Shown here in pieces: positions 37,857 to 48,849 of a DNA stretch of 64,000 nt. The notes under the pieces are model-generated. The model was not told the DNA's origin. It was given only the letters and a program-made list of their open reading frames with translations, and did no database searches. Each line of letters opens with the position of its first letter. Position 1 is the stretch's first letter. This stretch comes from Cristatella mucedo (taxonomy: Eukaryota; Bryozoa; Phylactolaemata; Cristatellidae): the NCBI GenBank assembly GCA_009760855.2, contig WPIO01000068.1, forward strand, positions 498,501-562,500, in the 5' to 3' direction. The position numbers were made by a program, and so were the translations under genes.

Positions 37857-37925
37857 CTAAGCAGCACCCTAAAAGAAATTAATCTCTCCTGCCTCATACA
37901 CATTGCTGCAAAAGATTCAATACCT
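37857..37925 (-). mobile_element. LINE-A tail remnant
   Basis: AGCACCCTAAAAGAAATTAA, then TCTCTCCTGCC and CATTGCTGCAAAAGATTC resemble the antisense tail plus the start of the 3' UTR, with a short internal deletion. Confidence 0.5.
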
Positions 37926-38041
37926 TAAGATTAGTTGCATGCCCGGTATCAAGCAAGCAAACGCAATAAAGTATAGAGCTCAGCTCATCATGCTAGGGCT
38001 GACTTCAAGACACTAACGACTAATGGTTGGTAAGGTCTCCA

Positions 38042-38204
38042 AATATTAGCTGATTTAGCAGCACCACTGTAGAGTGTTTGCAGAGCCTTGACGGCTCTCA
38101 CCATGGCGTACAGATGGCAATTAAGGATCCCCACTGCAGGATTCCAACCCACAACCTCGATCTTGATAAGCCCGAAGCTTACTTCCTGGGCTATCACAGC
38201 CCAT
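38042..38204 (-). mobile_element. SINE-1 copy
   Basis: Reverse order: AGCTGATTTAGCAGCACC, AGAGCCTTGACGGCTCTCAC, CCACTGCAGGATTCCAACCC, ACAACCTCGATCTTG and CTTACTTCCTGGGCTATCAC. It lies about 650 bp downstream of the ATP-grasp stop codon and is moderately diverged. Confidence 0.8.
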
Positions 38205-38867
38205 AGCAGCCGGTAGCATGCACAGGTAGGCAAAGATCTGACAGCAAGTCAGCTGTGGCGAAGGGAAAGCTGACTAGAGTAGGCGTATCTTTAACTGAAA
38301 CTCAAAATCTGCAAGTTCATTGCAGGTAGTTAGCGTAGCCTGAAGTAAGCCCTTGTCTTATTTAAACATGAGCTGAATGCTCGATCGCCAAGAGTTCAAA
38401 ATTAGCGGGCAGGATGGCGAGAAAAGCAAATGAGGAGCGATGGTGTATGAGCTGGCTCATTGAAGGAACATTGTCGGATGCTGGTGCAAGTCAGGCTACC
38501 CGAGAGCCAGATAGGGATCTCAAATTTGATTTGATGATAGAAAGGCAGCCTAGCTCACAAGCTGTATGCAGCGAAGCCATTGACAGGCCAGACGAGTACG
38601 TATCAGTTGCCGACGATTACTTAGAACTAAATGCAAATCCCAAGGTTTCTAACTGTTTCGCATAGGACAAACCACAAACGGATCATAATTATAAACCGCT
38701 GGCGGTACAGTTTGCAAAGTAATCAGCTGCATCGTGTCGGTGGAATGCGATTGGCACTACACCCTAGTCAGCTCGAAGGTACTGCTACCGAAGGCCGAAC
38801 TGAAAGCATGGATGAAACAGAAGGTAGGACATTTTCGACTCGAGCCGGGTATACCTAGAGACTGACC

Positions 38868-38995
38868 TAGCAAGCCGAGGACTATGGCAGAGCTCAGCCA
38901 CGCTACTCCTTTGCTGAAGGAGCTTTCGACTGATCCACGCATGCAGAGTTAAGTTCTTATGCTGCCCAATAAGACCTGCCATGGCTTGGCAATTA
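38868..38995 (+). mobile_element. LINE-B ORF fragment
   Basis: CTACTCCTTTGCTGAAGGAG, then AGAGTTAAGTTCTTATGCTG and AAGACCTGCCATGGCTTGGC match the LINE-B C-terminal coding segment at 46,915-47,020 (SPLLKELGWMPVEQL to ARHGLA) with indels. Confidence 0.7.
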
Positions 38996-40882
38996 CATGC
39001 CTAATTGTCGTTGTTGCCGAAGCAGTAGACGATCCAAGTGAGATCTGACGTTAGTGACGCAAGAGGCCAGCCAACCGCTATAAAGCATATGAATGGCAGC
39101 ACTTTCGAACTTTGGTTGACTAAAAAAAGTGAAGCCCATTCCCTGTTACGAGTTTCCTCAGCTTAAGAAAGAGAACAAGCAGAGCGAGCATGTTTTGCGA
39201 GGTACATAAACAGCGTCGCACACACTGTCTCACGAACATATATCGAAATGGACTCCCGAGTTGATATAGTTGCTAAAGCATGCCGACCTCTGCCTGCTGC
39301 ATTGCGAACGGCAGCTCAGCATAACAAGTCTGCCTGAGAATGCTTGTCTGGACTTTGAGCTTTTATACTGAGACGAAACATTTGAGCTTACACAGTGTGA
39401 AGCAAAACAAAGGCGAGCGCAGTCGCTCTAGTCCTCGTCAAGCTTGAACTGGAATACTAAACTAATGTCAACTACATGCTTACGGGAACTATTCCGGAAT
39501 GGTCGTGTTTACTGGATTGGTTCAATTAACGAAGTGTTTGACAGGCATTTCGGTGGCATGGCAACTGCATGGCTTTAAAAAATCCTAAACCATTTCGTTG
39601 CAGAGCAGAGAATTTAATTTCAACAATACACCGCTATGGACTAATTGTGTAGCCGTAATCGGCGAAAGGTATTCATCGGCGTATGTGAAACTAATAGCAA
39701 GCATTACAAGGTAAATGGTGTTGAATATAAATGGTGATATAGGAGTCTAACATAGAATTAAGAACTTCTTAGAATCAAGATGGAGTGTCCCGTGTACTTC
39801 AAGCTTGCAACGCTTTATCGAGCAGTAAACGCCATTTGGCGAAATAAATGCATCTTGAAATTCCACCGAGCTCAAGCTGCTAATGGTTGAGCAACTTTTT
39901 GCAACAAAAGACTCAAAGCCGATCTTGTAATAAACAGGATCCACTGATAAACGATAATTTTAGAATAACATAGATTTCAAGCTGACGAAGTTTCTCCCTA
40001 GCGTTCACAGAGAGGAGGAAGTCGTATTTCAACTTAATCCCCGATCTTGATCAAGCAATCGTAGTTCTGTAGTTTATCAAGGTGAATGTTATGTCAGAGG
40101 AAATCTTGGGTGTGCCTTCGAGAGAGACAGAATGCCTGTTCACGCGTTCAACGCCTATTGGAAATCATTTTCTACCAGTCTTCAAAGTGTGGTTGCCGTG
40201 CCCAGCGAGCCATTTTCGGATGTCTCGGTCAGTGAGCAGTCGGTGCTACGTGTTCGTAATCGCATGGCCTCAGGCAAAGAGACGTCAGATATTGAGACGC
40301 CAAGAGCCGCCAACGGTATTTGTTCCGACTACAATATATCTATGCTATACAAATGAATTATATTATATATTACATTGTTCTAAAACGGTCAGATTAGGAG
40401 GACGCTTAAGAATTTTGGCGATTCCTATATCGTAATGATTACGAACCGGATGTGTCATAGTCTATGGTTAAGTCATCCCAAAAGCCCACTTCAATCGATA
40501 ATTAGTCAGCTGTACGTGGGGCTTCGGGGTGACCTGTGTGCTTAGGGCTGGTGCTGTACGTATGCACTCCTCAGCAACTGTCATACAGACTTCTCTGCAT
40601 TAACGACTAGGACTTGTAACATCAAGGTATGCGAGGGAGCTCTTGATTGCTACCGTGCAATGCTACCGTCGGCATACTTGCACAACAGTACGGCTTATGC
40701 GACTAGTTGTGTCGAACTGCTTGTCGGCACCAGTCGCACGTCTGAAAGCACTGGAACAATTACTCGTCGAGTTGCATTCGCGGCGAAGATTTTGGTTCAG
40801 GTCCCATCGAAACTCGCTCGTGACGCGACCGTGCACCTCCTTGGACTACCCTTCGGGGGCCTGTCAACCGGCCTTGCCCTGC

Positions 40883-41254
40883 GCTCCTTCCTGCCCAAAC
40901 GGGGCCGACAAAAGCCGTCGAAACAAGTCCCAAAAATACGTTAACTACATGCACATCTTCGCGACCGGAAGGCCCGTAGCAAGCAGCTCTATGGATTAGG
41001 ATGGCTAATGCTAAAGATTGCAGGAAACACGGCTGTTTGTTCCACCAGGTCTTGTTTCTACAGTTCGCCTGGTCATCGTTCACAGCATCCGCAGATCCGT
41101 AAGCCTGCTTCCTCATTTCCTGCTTCAGACACACCGGCGCTTTCAGTAAGCCTGAAGTTGATGTAGCTCTGTGCTCCTCCTGCCCAAACGGGGCCGACAA
41201 AAGCCGTCAAAAAGACGCTGACTACATGCACATCTTCTCGACCGGAAGGCCCGT
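40883..41254 (+). repeat. Direct repeat, 95- and 82-bp copies 195 bp apart
   Basis: Copy 1 (40,883-40,977) and copy 2 (41,173-41,254) share CTGCCCAAACGGGGCCGACA, AAAGCCGTC, ACTACATGCACATCTTC and CGACCGGAAGGCCCGT. They differ by a 10-base insertion in the middle of copy 1 and a few substitutions. The function and the parent repeat family are unknown. Confidence 0.9.
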
Positions 41255-42349
41255 CTTCATGTGCACATGCATGTGTGCTGACCCTGTTCCTGTTTCCTCA
41301 AAACTCGTTATCCTTACTGACAATGTACATGACGTTACTAACCATGTCTGTCGAAAGCGCTCATTCGTACGGGTGAGCTGCAGAATACTACGAAGCTGTT
41401 CAGCAGCGTCCACTAGCAACGTTGTTTTTCAAGGGTTCTATGCAGGGCGACGCTAAGCTTTTTACATCGGGCGCGATGTTATCGCACGAGCGCAATGAGC
41501 CGTGGCAGAATTCGCGGGCCTTCACTGATGTTAAAGGATGCCGAGTCGTGCGGGAGATATCCAATCTGTCAATAAGCTGTTTTCACGTTGAGACAAAAGG
41601 CGTGCATATAGGCTGCGTGCTGTCCCGACAAAGGTAGCAGCCAGTAGTTTCGCGAAGGCATCGGCTGCTATTGACTCGGTCGCCCTAGGTAAGCCGCCAT
41701 GTTTATCTTGGCGGCTATAGGTGAGACCCGCATGGTTCCAGCCGCAAGTAGCCACTCGCAATGAGACCTTTCTTCGCGACGGGATAGCTGCAGGCCTCCG
41801 CTCGGATGTACTAGCTAACGCGACTCCAAAACGTGCCGCGCGTTACGTAACAATTGCACTTCGCCTGACGTTCGCGCATACTTGTCGCGATTCTCTCGTT
41901 CTCTCCGTATCTCTTTGCGTCGCTCGGCGGGATTTCCCGTCTTGGCCTCTTTTCTACCAGTACCCACTATCTTTCTCTCTTGCTCTCCTTCTCTTTTTCA
42001 CTCGTTCGCTCTTTTTTTTCTCGCCGACTCTGTCTCTTGGTCTCACATTGTCTTTATCGTTTGTTAATTTTCATCGGTTCCCATCAAGTCAATTTTGAAA
42101 ATACAGCACGATATCCTTCTCACTTGATCTGCTACGAAATAAGTTGGTGGCTTTTGAGAGAACTGCTCATTGCCGAATATTTCGTTTCGTCCACTCACAG
42201 CTGCTGGTGTGATTTGTACAGTGGCCCAATGATATTTTATTGCACGCCTTCTCTGCCATGCTTGACTGCTTCCCTTGTTTTTTTGCGATCAGTAATTTCT
42301 TGAGATCTTGAAAAATATCTAAACTTTCGCCTTACTGGATACGCATGGC

Positions 42350-42720
42350 CTCAGGATTTCTCCCCAGAATTTCGTTTGCAGCGCGAGTCTTGACCCATCT
42401 TGCACGATGATGCCGAATGTTCGCTATAGAAGCCGTCCCAAACCATGACCCATTTGGTTTCAATTTTACCGCCTTTTGAAGTCGGTTATCGCTGAAAGAA
42501 ACCGTCATGGAAGTAACGACGCACGTATTGCACACACCTCCAGTTACCGAAAATGGCTAATTTACTCCCGTCACTCTATTCGACTTTGCTCCGGTCTTCT
42601 AGAATCCATGGTGCTTTACCCCTAGCCCTTTCCACTCGAGCTACATGATACTTGACGGATAGAGGTAGCTTTTTTATTGCTCAATGTCGAGTGCCCATTT
42701 GGATTATGAACAGCTCCTGG
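42350..42720 (-). mobile_element. Tc1-like transposase fossil, partial
   Basis: The minus strand gives, across frames, LPLSVKYHVARVERARGK, PWILEDRSKVE, SDGSKLAIFGNWRCVQYVRR and IETKWVMVWDGFYSE. This is the Tc1 core order W-S-D-E-S-K-F, F-G, Y-V-R-R and V-M-V-W-G. It aligns at DNA level with the fossil at 16.5-16.85 kb, but the two are strongly diverged, so they are old. Confidence 0.75.
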
Positions 42721-43316
42721 TGGAGCGTGACCTTGATCTGACTCTGCGGATGCCGGCAATGAAGCTCAATGCAGTTGGTTCTACTCTTTACTGTGCTGGT
42801 GCCGTATGCTCCATCAGATTTCCGCTGGCGCTGTGCACTTTTGATAGTAGCAGTGGGAGAAGCATCTGCAGTCAAAGATTTTGAGAAGAACGAAAGAATT
42901 CAGCTTTGAGAAAATGATCTCCTGCTGTCGCATTGGCGCTGCTGGTGATGCCATTGACTGGTTCAAGGCTGGAAATTGATGATTTGACAAATTGTGTCAG
43001 AATCCTTGGACGATGGCGAGCATCCACCCGAACCTAATAACGCTCATTGCTTGCACTGTATGTTCATAACACACCGCACGTGACGCCCAATGCCTGGTAA
43101 AAATGGCAAACTATTGGCCAAGTTTTGCACTGGGCTACCGGAAGCCGTGAAGTCCTGCAGCAGCTGAAGCAGAGCAAAGTTCTCCAGGTCTGGGACAATG
43201 CCCAAGTACGTCTTTTAAAGACCGTTAAGTGCATAGAAGTCCAGCATACCAGTACTTGCCTGGACGTTTACATAGCACCGCAGCAGATCGATCTCTGTCT
43301 ACGATCTGTGTAACTA

Positions 43317-44236
43317 CAGCGGTACCTCGGCTTGCGAGTGTTTCGACATACAAGTGTTTTGAAATATGAGCTGTCTCTCGGCCGATTCTTTGCTTTGAGT
43401 TGCGAGCGAAAATTTGGGTTACGAGTCAGCTCCAGATACCCCACCACTAGTTACTGCAGTGAACATAACACTGGGCGCGGTTACTCTGGCCAAAAAGGGA
43501 CGTTCCATTGCAAGAAGTTGCCCTTCGACCCGGGTGTGACGCCAAGCGCAGGCCGGTTGGTTCGCTCCCAGACAGACTCGAGCGAGCCGTCGTGGTGCTT
43601 GGACGCACACCAGACTTCGGTGTTAAATCCGACTACGGCAGGGACAGCTAAGTACGTACTCGACTGTATTTAAGCAGTATGAGAGTTCATCGCATAACTG
43701 ATAGCAATCGGCGCGTCCTCGTAAAGGATCAGCTAATAAACTGAAAGCGAGGGAAGCCCGGCGAAAAGGGCAAACATCGGTGAATAAGATTTAGATATTT
43801 ATTTCAGCCTTCCTTCTCTAACTCTATTAGCGTCTTCAAGTCTTCTGATCTCCAAATTGCTCCTGTACATTTGGATTAATACAACTCATTCATTGAAAAA
43901 CACTCTATTGTATTGTTTTCAAACAATATTCATTATTTGTAAGTACATTTTTAATTTAAAAGCATGTCTTAAAAATCCCAGCGTTTTTGGGGGTCCAGAG
44001 TGAGTTAATGGCATTTCAATTCATGATTTTACTTACCATTCAATCGCATTTCACTTTACAGCAAATGTAAAGCGCCTAGAGAGAGATTAAGTTCTCCGAG
44101 GGCGCTTTATCAAGTGAATTATTATTATTATTATTATTAATTCATTTCAACTGGGAAAAAGGATTTCACGCACGAGTAGCTTGAGTTACGAGCTCCTGCA
44201 CGGAATGAATAAAACTCGTAAGCTGAGGTACCGCTG
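43317..44236. mobile_element. TA-flanked inverted-repeat DNA element (Tc1/mariner type, non-autonomous)
   Basis: The left end reads CAGCGGTACCTCGGCTTGCG. The right end reads the inverse of CAGCGGTACCTCAGCTTACG. Both are preceded by TA, the target duplication of Tc1/mariner elements. Subterminal GAGTTACGAGCT-like strings occur at both ends. The 920-bp interior includes a frame at 43,332-43,673 without transposase motifs. It is interrupted by a 123-bp LINE-A tail at 44,020-44,142. Confidence 0.8.
44020..44142 (+). mobile_element. LINE-A 3' tail nested in the inverted-repeat element
   Basis: TCAATCGCATTTCACTTTAC, AGCAAATGTAAAGCGCCTAG, AGAGAGATTAAGTTCTCCGA and GGCGCTTTATCAAGTGAATT followed by ATTATTATT form a clean LINE-A end. 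It is flanked by an exact CATTTCAA duplication (44,012-44,019 and 44,143-44,150). It is a severely 5'-truncated insertion and a useful reference for the family tail. Confidence 0.92.
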
Positions 44237-44238
44237 TA

Positions 44239-46581
44239 GTTGCAAAAAAAACAATTACTCGAGGGCTTGGTACATGCGGTCATGCGACTACAGCGAGAAA
44301 CCTCGGTACATGCTTGGTAAGGAAACATGCTTCGGCATTGTTCAGTGTGGCGAAAGGGATATTTCAAATGCTGGACATTGTAGGATGTCATAGAAGGCTA
44401 CTCTTTGATTTAATCGTATCTGCGCTTCGCTGACTTTTTTTATTATTTATTTTTGTCTTAAGAAGTTTTTCTCTTTCGCTTATTATAATGTGTGCATGCC
44501 TTGTTCTGCGATCGCTTTCTTTATATTGAAACTTGGTTAATGCAATGACGTGATTTTTATGCACTTATACATCAACAAATTTTATGCGACTTCGACCATG
44601 CTATAGTTACTGAATCAGCGTGCCGTAAAAAGTAAATGGATTAAAGTACTCGCTCCGACGCGAACTTACTTAATTGTTCATTGCATTTAAAAAGCCTACC
44701 AGTGGGCATGTGCCTCCAGCAGCTCTGCTGGCCGGTGTCATACATACTTCACAAGACCATCTAAGCAAAGAAAAGGGAGACCAAACTGGACTATGAGATG
44801 ATGCCAGGATATTAACTGATGCATCGAATATGTAATCGCTCGTACAACAGTGCAGGCAGGTCTGCCCCTTCCTGTGTTTCGTGCTAGAATCTCGGTAAGT
44901 TATGAGACAATTTATGGTATCTATTTACTGATATAGAGCAGAAGCTCTATGATCTCGACGGTCTCCAGTTAAATAGGGTAATTCAACCTGAAGATCAGAT
45001 TCAGATTCAACCTGAAGATCAGCTCTGGAGATGCATCGAAGCTCAGCTCAACGCTGCGACAGCTGGCAGTGACGTAGATGAAGACGCGGCAGCAACATCA
45101 ACAGCTGCCAGGAATGCTTCTAAATATCCTTGCTAAACATTAAAGTTGGAGCTTAATGAGGAGGCAAAGGTGAACGCTGGAACCTTTAGAAGCTGACTAT
45201 GTTATATTTCTGTATTACTCCAGGCAAGGACGACCTCAATTTGAGATTGCAGCGAATCTCTGTCGAGCTAAAATAGCCGGATTATGACTTTTGCGAAGAT
45301 ATTCTTGGTTCCCGAAATCATAATGACTAAAAGCCGGTAATGGCATAGACTGTGGTTAGGCGGGATACAACGAAGAAGTCATGTAATTTTTGGTTGAGTT
45401 TTGCCCTAGGCTTTGAGTCAAGGCAGTGCCGTTGTGGTTTGGGTGGCTTATGAAAGTCGTTGCGTACTATGGCTCAGTGCCCTCCAGCTGTTGCCCACTG
45501 TAGCTGTGGAATAGTGTGCTCCACGCTACGGAGATGACATTTTTTATTAAGATTTGTGCGATCGTTCTTTATTATTGCGGTGCTCCGTCGCCATCTGCAT
45601 AACTGAGTCGCTCGCCATGACTCAAAGGCTCAGACTTGACTTTACACCGGTTTTTGCTGCACTACAGCAAGGCTTAGCATGGTTACTCGCTCTTCGTAAT
45701 ATACAAGATACAATATAATAATACAATATACAATATATATATATATACAATATATACAATACAATATACAATATAATAATATAATACAAGATACAATATA
45801 TAAGTGCAAGAGCCGCAGCAGCCTTCTTGTCACGCAGTTTAGCCAAGGTAAGTTGGATAAAGATGTAGGTGTGAACTTCCAATTGTTAATTCACAAAGAA
45901 CATTTGAAACGGCAGGACCTGGGTGCACGGGCTTAATTGAATTAAAGGCGCAATCTTTCTGTGAATACAAGCAACCGTATGAATACTGCATATTTTCTCA
46001 GATACAAGATCCGGTTTGTCGCTCAGCGTGTACATGACCAACGAGCATGATGGAGTCACATTACCTGTACCTACATCCATAAGATAAGGTAAACAAGATA
46101 CGCCACCCAAGACGCAAATTTTTAATTTCAAAAATATTATCTGATAAAGTTGATGAAATTGATAAGTTTCCATGATCTCGTGTCTATATTTCGAGTGTTA
46201 AACTTGGATTTAAACGATAATAATTGACAATGTTGTAACTGCTGCATACGTCTAAATGAAAGGGCTCAAAGGCCCCTCAGACCTAGGCCTAGGCCGCTTC
46301 AAGAATTACCGAAGCACTCCGTATTGGTAAAGCGTGCCTGGACTTCCAGATGCAGGAGATAAAATTATCATTTATCCTCAGCTATGCATCTCAAATCGTT
46401 GTAAAATAAAAGTATGACAACAATTTTCAATGCATTATCAGAACATTTTTCTTCAATAAGCTGGAAACAATGATCAAAGCATCATTCTATTGCCACATTG
46501 CCAGCGAAGAATCTGCTTTGATCATGATCCTAGTGAGCTGCAATAATGTTGAGTGTCCTCAGTTACGATGTAGTGAGCCAT
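44239..46581. other. Unassigned sequence; one weak exon candidate
   Basis: An open stretch ending at the TAA near 45,134 has a duplicated IQPEDQ block and an acidic tail (AGSDVDEDAAA). A good donor (CTCG-GTAAGT near 44,894) and an acceptor (GATATAG near 44,935) lie just upstream, but joining them hits a stop. Not called as a gene. Confidence 0.35.
45706..45805. repeat. AT-rich ACAATATA cryptic repeat
   Basis: Irregular repeats of ATACAATATA, AATAATACA and (AT)n extend over 100 bp. Isoleucine/tyrosine-rich frames read across it are not genes. Confidence 0.85.
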
Positions 46582-46801
46582 AATAATATTAATAAAATAA
46601 TAATAATACGTTTGATAAAGCGGCCTCAGAAAACTCAATCTCTTTCCAGGCGCTTTATAACTGATGCAGAGGAAGCACAATCAAATGGTTAGTGGCAGCA
46701 TGCTCAATAAACAATGAGAATAACATGGTTAGGGGTGACTTGCACAGGGTCACCGTGCAAGTGTGGTTAATGGCAGAATGCACTGTGTCAGCAGGCATAG
46801 C
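46582..46801 (-). mobile_element. LINE-A 3' UTR, first part of an interrupted copy
   Basis: The AATAATAATA tail, CAGAAAACTCAATCTCTTTC, CAGGCGCTTT and then the 3' UTR run to GTGTCAGCAGGCATAGCA. At that point LINE-B has inserted. The rest of this copy resumes at 47,455. Confidence 0.88.
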
Positions 46802-47454
46802 AGGACATGATTATTGTAATTCCCTTTTGGCTAGGCTAGCAAAAAATGCAACAAGGCCAGTGCAGATGGCTATGAATATGGCTGCAAGGCTGGTCTTCAA
46901 GTCCCCGAGGTATGAGCACGTGTCTCCTTTGCTAAAAGAGCTAGGATGGATGCCGGTTGAGCAACTGATACAGAGCAAAGTTCTTACGCTGACCCACAAG
47001 GCCCGCCACGGCTTGGCTCCTTCCTACCTAGCTGAACTGATGCACCAGTTTCAGCCTCTTCGCGCCTTCAGGTTCTGTGCGAACAATAAATTAGCCGTTC
47101 CATTCCTCCGCTTAAAGGTCGTTGGCAACGGAAGATTTAGCTTTGCAGCTTCTAGACTGCAGAACTCGCTTCCACGATTCTTACGCAACGACTATTTTGC
47201 TGCTCCAGACTATGATGCGTCCTTTCCAGTGCTCCTTAGCTGCTACTTCCATGCTAGGCACTACCTCAACTGCTCTCCTGACTTTGCTATGCTTTCTAAT
47301 TTTTCTTTGTTTCGTGAGATGAAGTCTTTTGGCTACCGAATGCGTACCGAAAGCCGCTTAGGCTGTGAGTGAGCTATACAAAACTCTCCTTAGTAACACC
47401 CACACAGTCTTTTGGCTTTGTGGGATTACAGGCGGAGATACATTATATTACATA
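46802..47454 (+). mobile_element. LINE-B copy nested in LINE-A
   Basis: This is the best LINE-B copy. An open frame runs from DYCNSLLARLAKNA through VQMAMNMAARLVFKSPR, VSPLLKELGWMPVEQLIQS, KARHGLAPSYLAEL and NRLQNSLPRF-like strings to MRTESRLGCE and a stop. It is followed by AAACTCTCCTTAGTAACACC and GGAGATACATTATATTACAT. This is the C-terminal part of a CR1/L2-like ORF2; the catalytic reverse-transcriptase part is lost by 5' truncation. Confidence 0.9.
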
Positions 47455-48556
47455 GACACATTAAAGGAAGAATCGCAGGAACCCATTCAATGCTGTGATA
47501 AATAGGTGGGTTTTTAGTTTTTTTTCAAATGTGGTCAAGTCAGAACGTGTCGTGACGCAAGTCAGTTGTGAGTTCTGAGCTTTGGGAGCATACGAACCAC
47601 TGACACGGTCTTACAAATTTGAGGTTTGTACGAGGTATAGGTAAACAGCTAGATTCCGAAAAGCATTTGGTAAGATGCTTAGCCTGGAGGGGGAGTAGAT
47701 CTGATAAGTAGGCTGGAGTCAAAGAATGAAGGGACCTGAAGGTGAGTGACAAACGATTGAAGTCGACGAGTTGCTTGACTGAGAACCAGTGTAGGTCGGC
47801 AAGAAGTGGTGTGATGTGGCAACTGCGACGCTCACAGCAGATAAGCCTAGCTCCAGAGTTTAGCACCAGCTGTAAGTGCTTGATTGCACAGGCCGGTATA
47901 CAAGCAAACAGCGAGTTACATAAGTCAAAACGGGATGTCACAAATGCATGGACCAACTTAGATGTGGTATCCTTATCTAAACAAGCCCGACATTTAGCAA
48001 TGCTATGTAGCCGAAAGTAGGCAGACTTGATTGTAGAGCTAATGTGGTTGTTTAATGAAAGGTCATATTGGAACATGACACATACATTTCGTGCATATTC
48101 AACAGGAGATATGCTGGCAGAGCCGATTTTGAGTGCTAAGCTTTCTAATGTCGAATCACACTTGGTTTGAATATAACTTTCAAGTTTTTTATCATCATTC
48201 ATTTTAGAAATTTTGCTGCCATATAAGTGCGGATTTCCCCAATACATGCAGCAAGGGAGAGAGAATTAGACTTGTTCGAGGGCTAGGAGGGATCAAAGTA
48301 AAGACACAGCTGAGTGTCATCTGCATAGAAGTGAAAGCCTAGATTGTGCTTGGCAATAACATTGGCAAGAGGGAGAGTGAAAACCTTGAGAAGAACAGAA
48401 CCAAGCACAGATCCATGAGCTGTCCTATATTTCAGAGGTTCCTTCAATGATCTTTGTCCATTCACACTAATACTCTGGAATCTCTCCCTGAGATAGAACC
48501 TGAACCATTGCGATGCAGTGCCAGGGAAGCCCTGGCAAGATGAGAGGCGCTCTAGA
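47455..48556 (-). mobile_element. LINE-A ORF2, second part of an interrupted copy
   Basis: On the minus strand it contains LLERLSSCQGFPGTASQWFR, the QG-SVLGSVL block, FHFYADDTQLCLYFDPS (an intact YADD box) and, after small shifts, GSASISPVEYARNVCVMFQ. It ends with [20 protein letters not shown]. Several frameshifts make it inactive. The 5' end is truncated near 48,556. Confidence 0.92.
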
Positions 48557-48577
48557 AGGACTCGGGGATGTGTTCTA

Positions 48578-48595
48578 GGCAGCAAATGTAAAGCT

Positions 48596-48686
<91 letters not shown>

Positions 48687-48735
48687 AGTTTTATGAGGGG
48701 GCTATATCAAATGCATTATTTTTATTATTATTATG
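48578..48735 (+). mobile_element. LINE-A 3' tail invaded by a (GA)n array
   Basis: GGCAGCAAATGTAAAGC is followed by about 42 GA units (48,599-48,682), then AGATTGAGTTTTATGAGGGG and GCTATATCAAATGCATTATT followed by ATTATTATTAT. In clean copies the same place reads AGCGCCTAGAGAGAGATTAA, so the array occupies the natural AGAGAGAG motif of the tail. Confidence 0.9.
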
Positions 48736-48849
48736 AGCTCATGAAAATTTGAAGTTCCGCGTTGAAGAGCTGTCGCAAAAGATGTCCTGAACCTCTTGTG
48801 CAGTCTCAAAAATCTATCTGTCGCTCGTCAGAAACAAAGCTAAATTTTA

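Larger units (their letters stand above)
38205..42349. other. Unassigned sequence downstream of the ATP-grasp gene
   Basis: Holds a LINE-B fragment and the 82/95-bp direct repeat. The open frame at 38,414-38,665 is acidic and repeat-free but unrecognised. 41.4-41.95 kb is CpG-rich and then turns CT-rich (41,960-42,060). Confidence 0.45.

Noticed and set aside
38414-38665. Acidic 83-codon open frame as a small gene
   Set aside because: It is free of simple repeats but shows no domain, no splice partner and no clear transcription signals.
44894-45134. Candidate 40-bp mini-intron and terminal exon with a duplicated IQPEDQ block
   Set aside because: Good donor and acceptor strings are present, but the only frame that uses the open stretch meets a stop just upstream of the donor.
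46582-48735. Interpreting the opposed LINE-A pieces as a twin-priming 5' inversion
   Set aside because: The + strand piece at 48,578-48,735 is a 3' tail, not a 5' part, so two independent insertions fit better.
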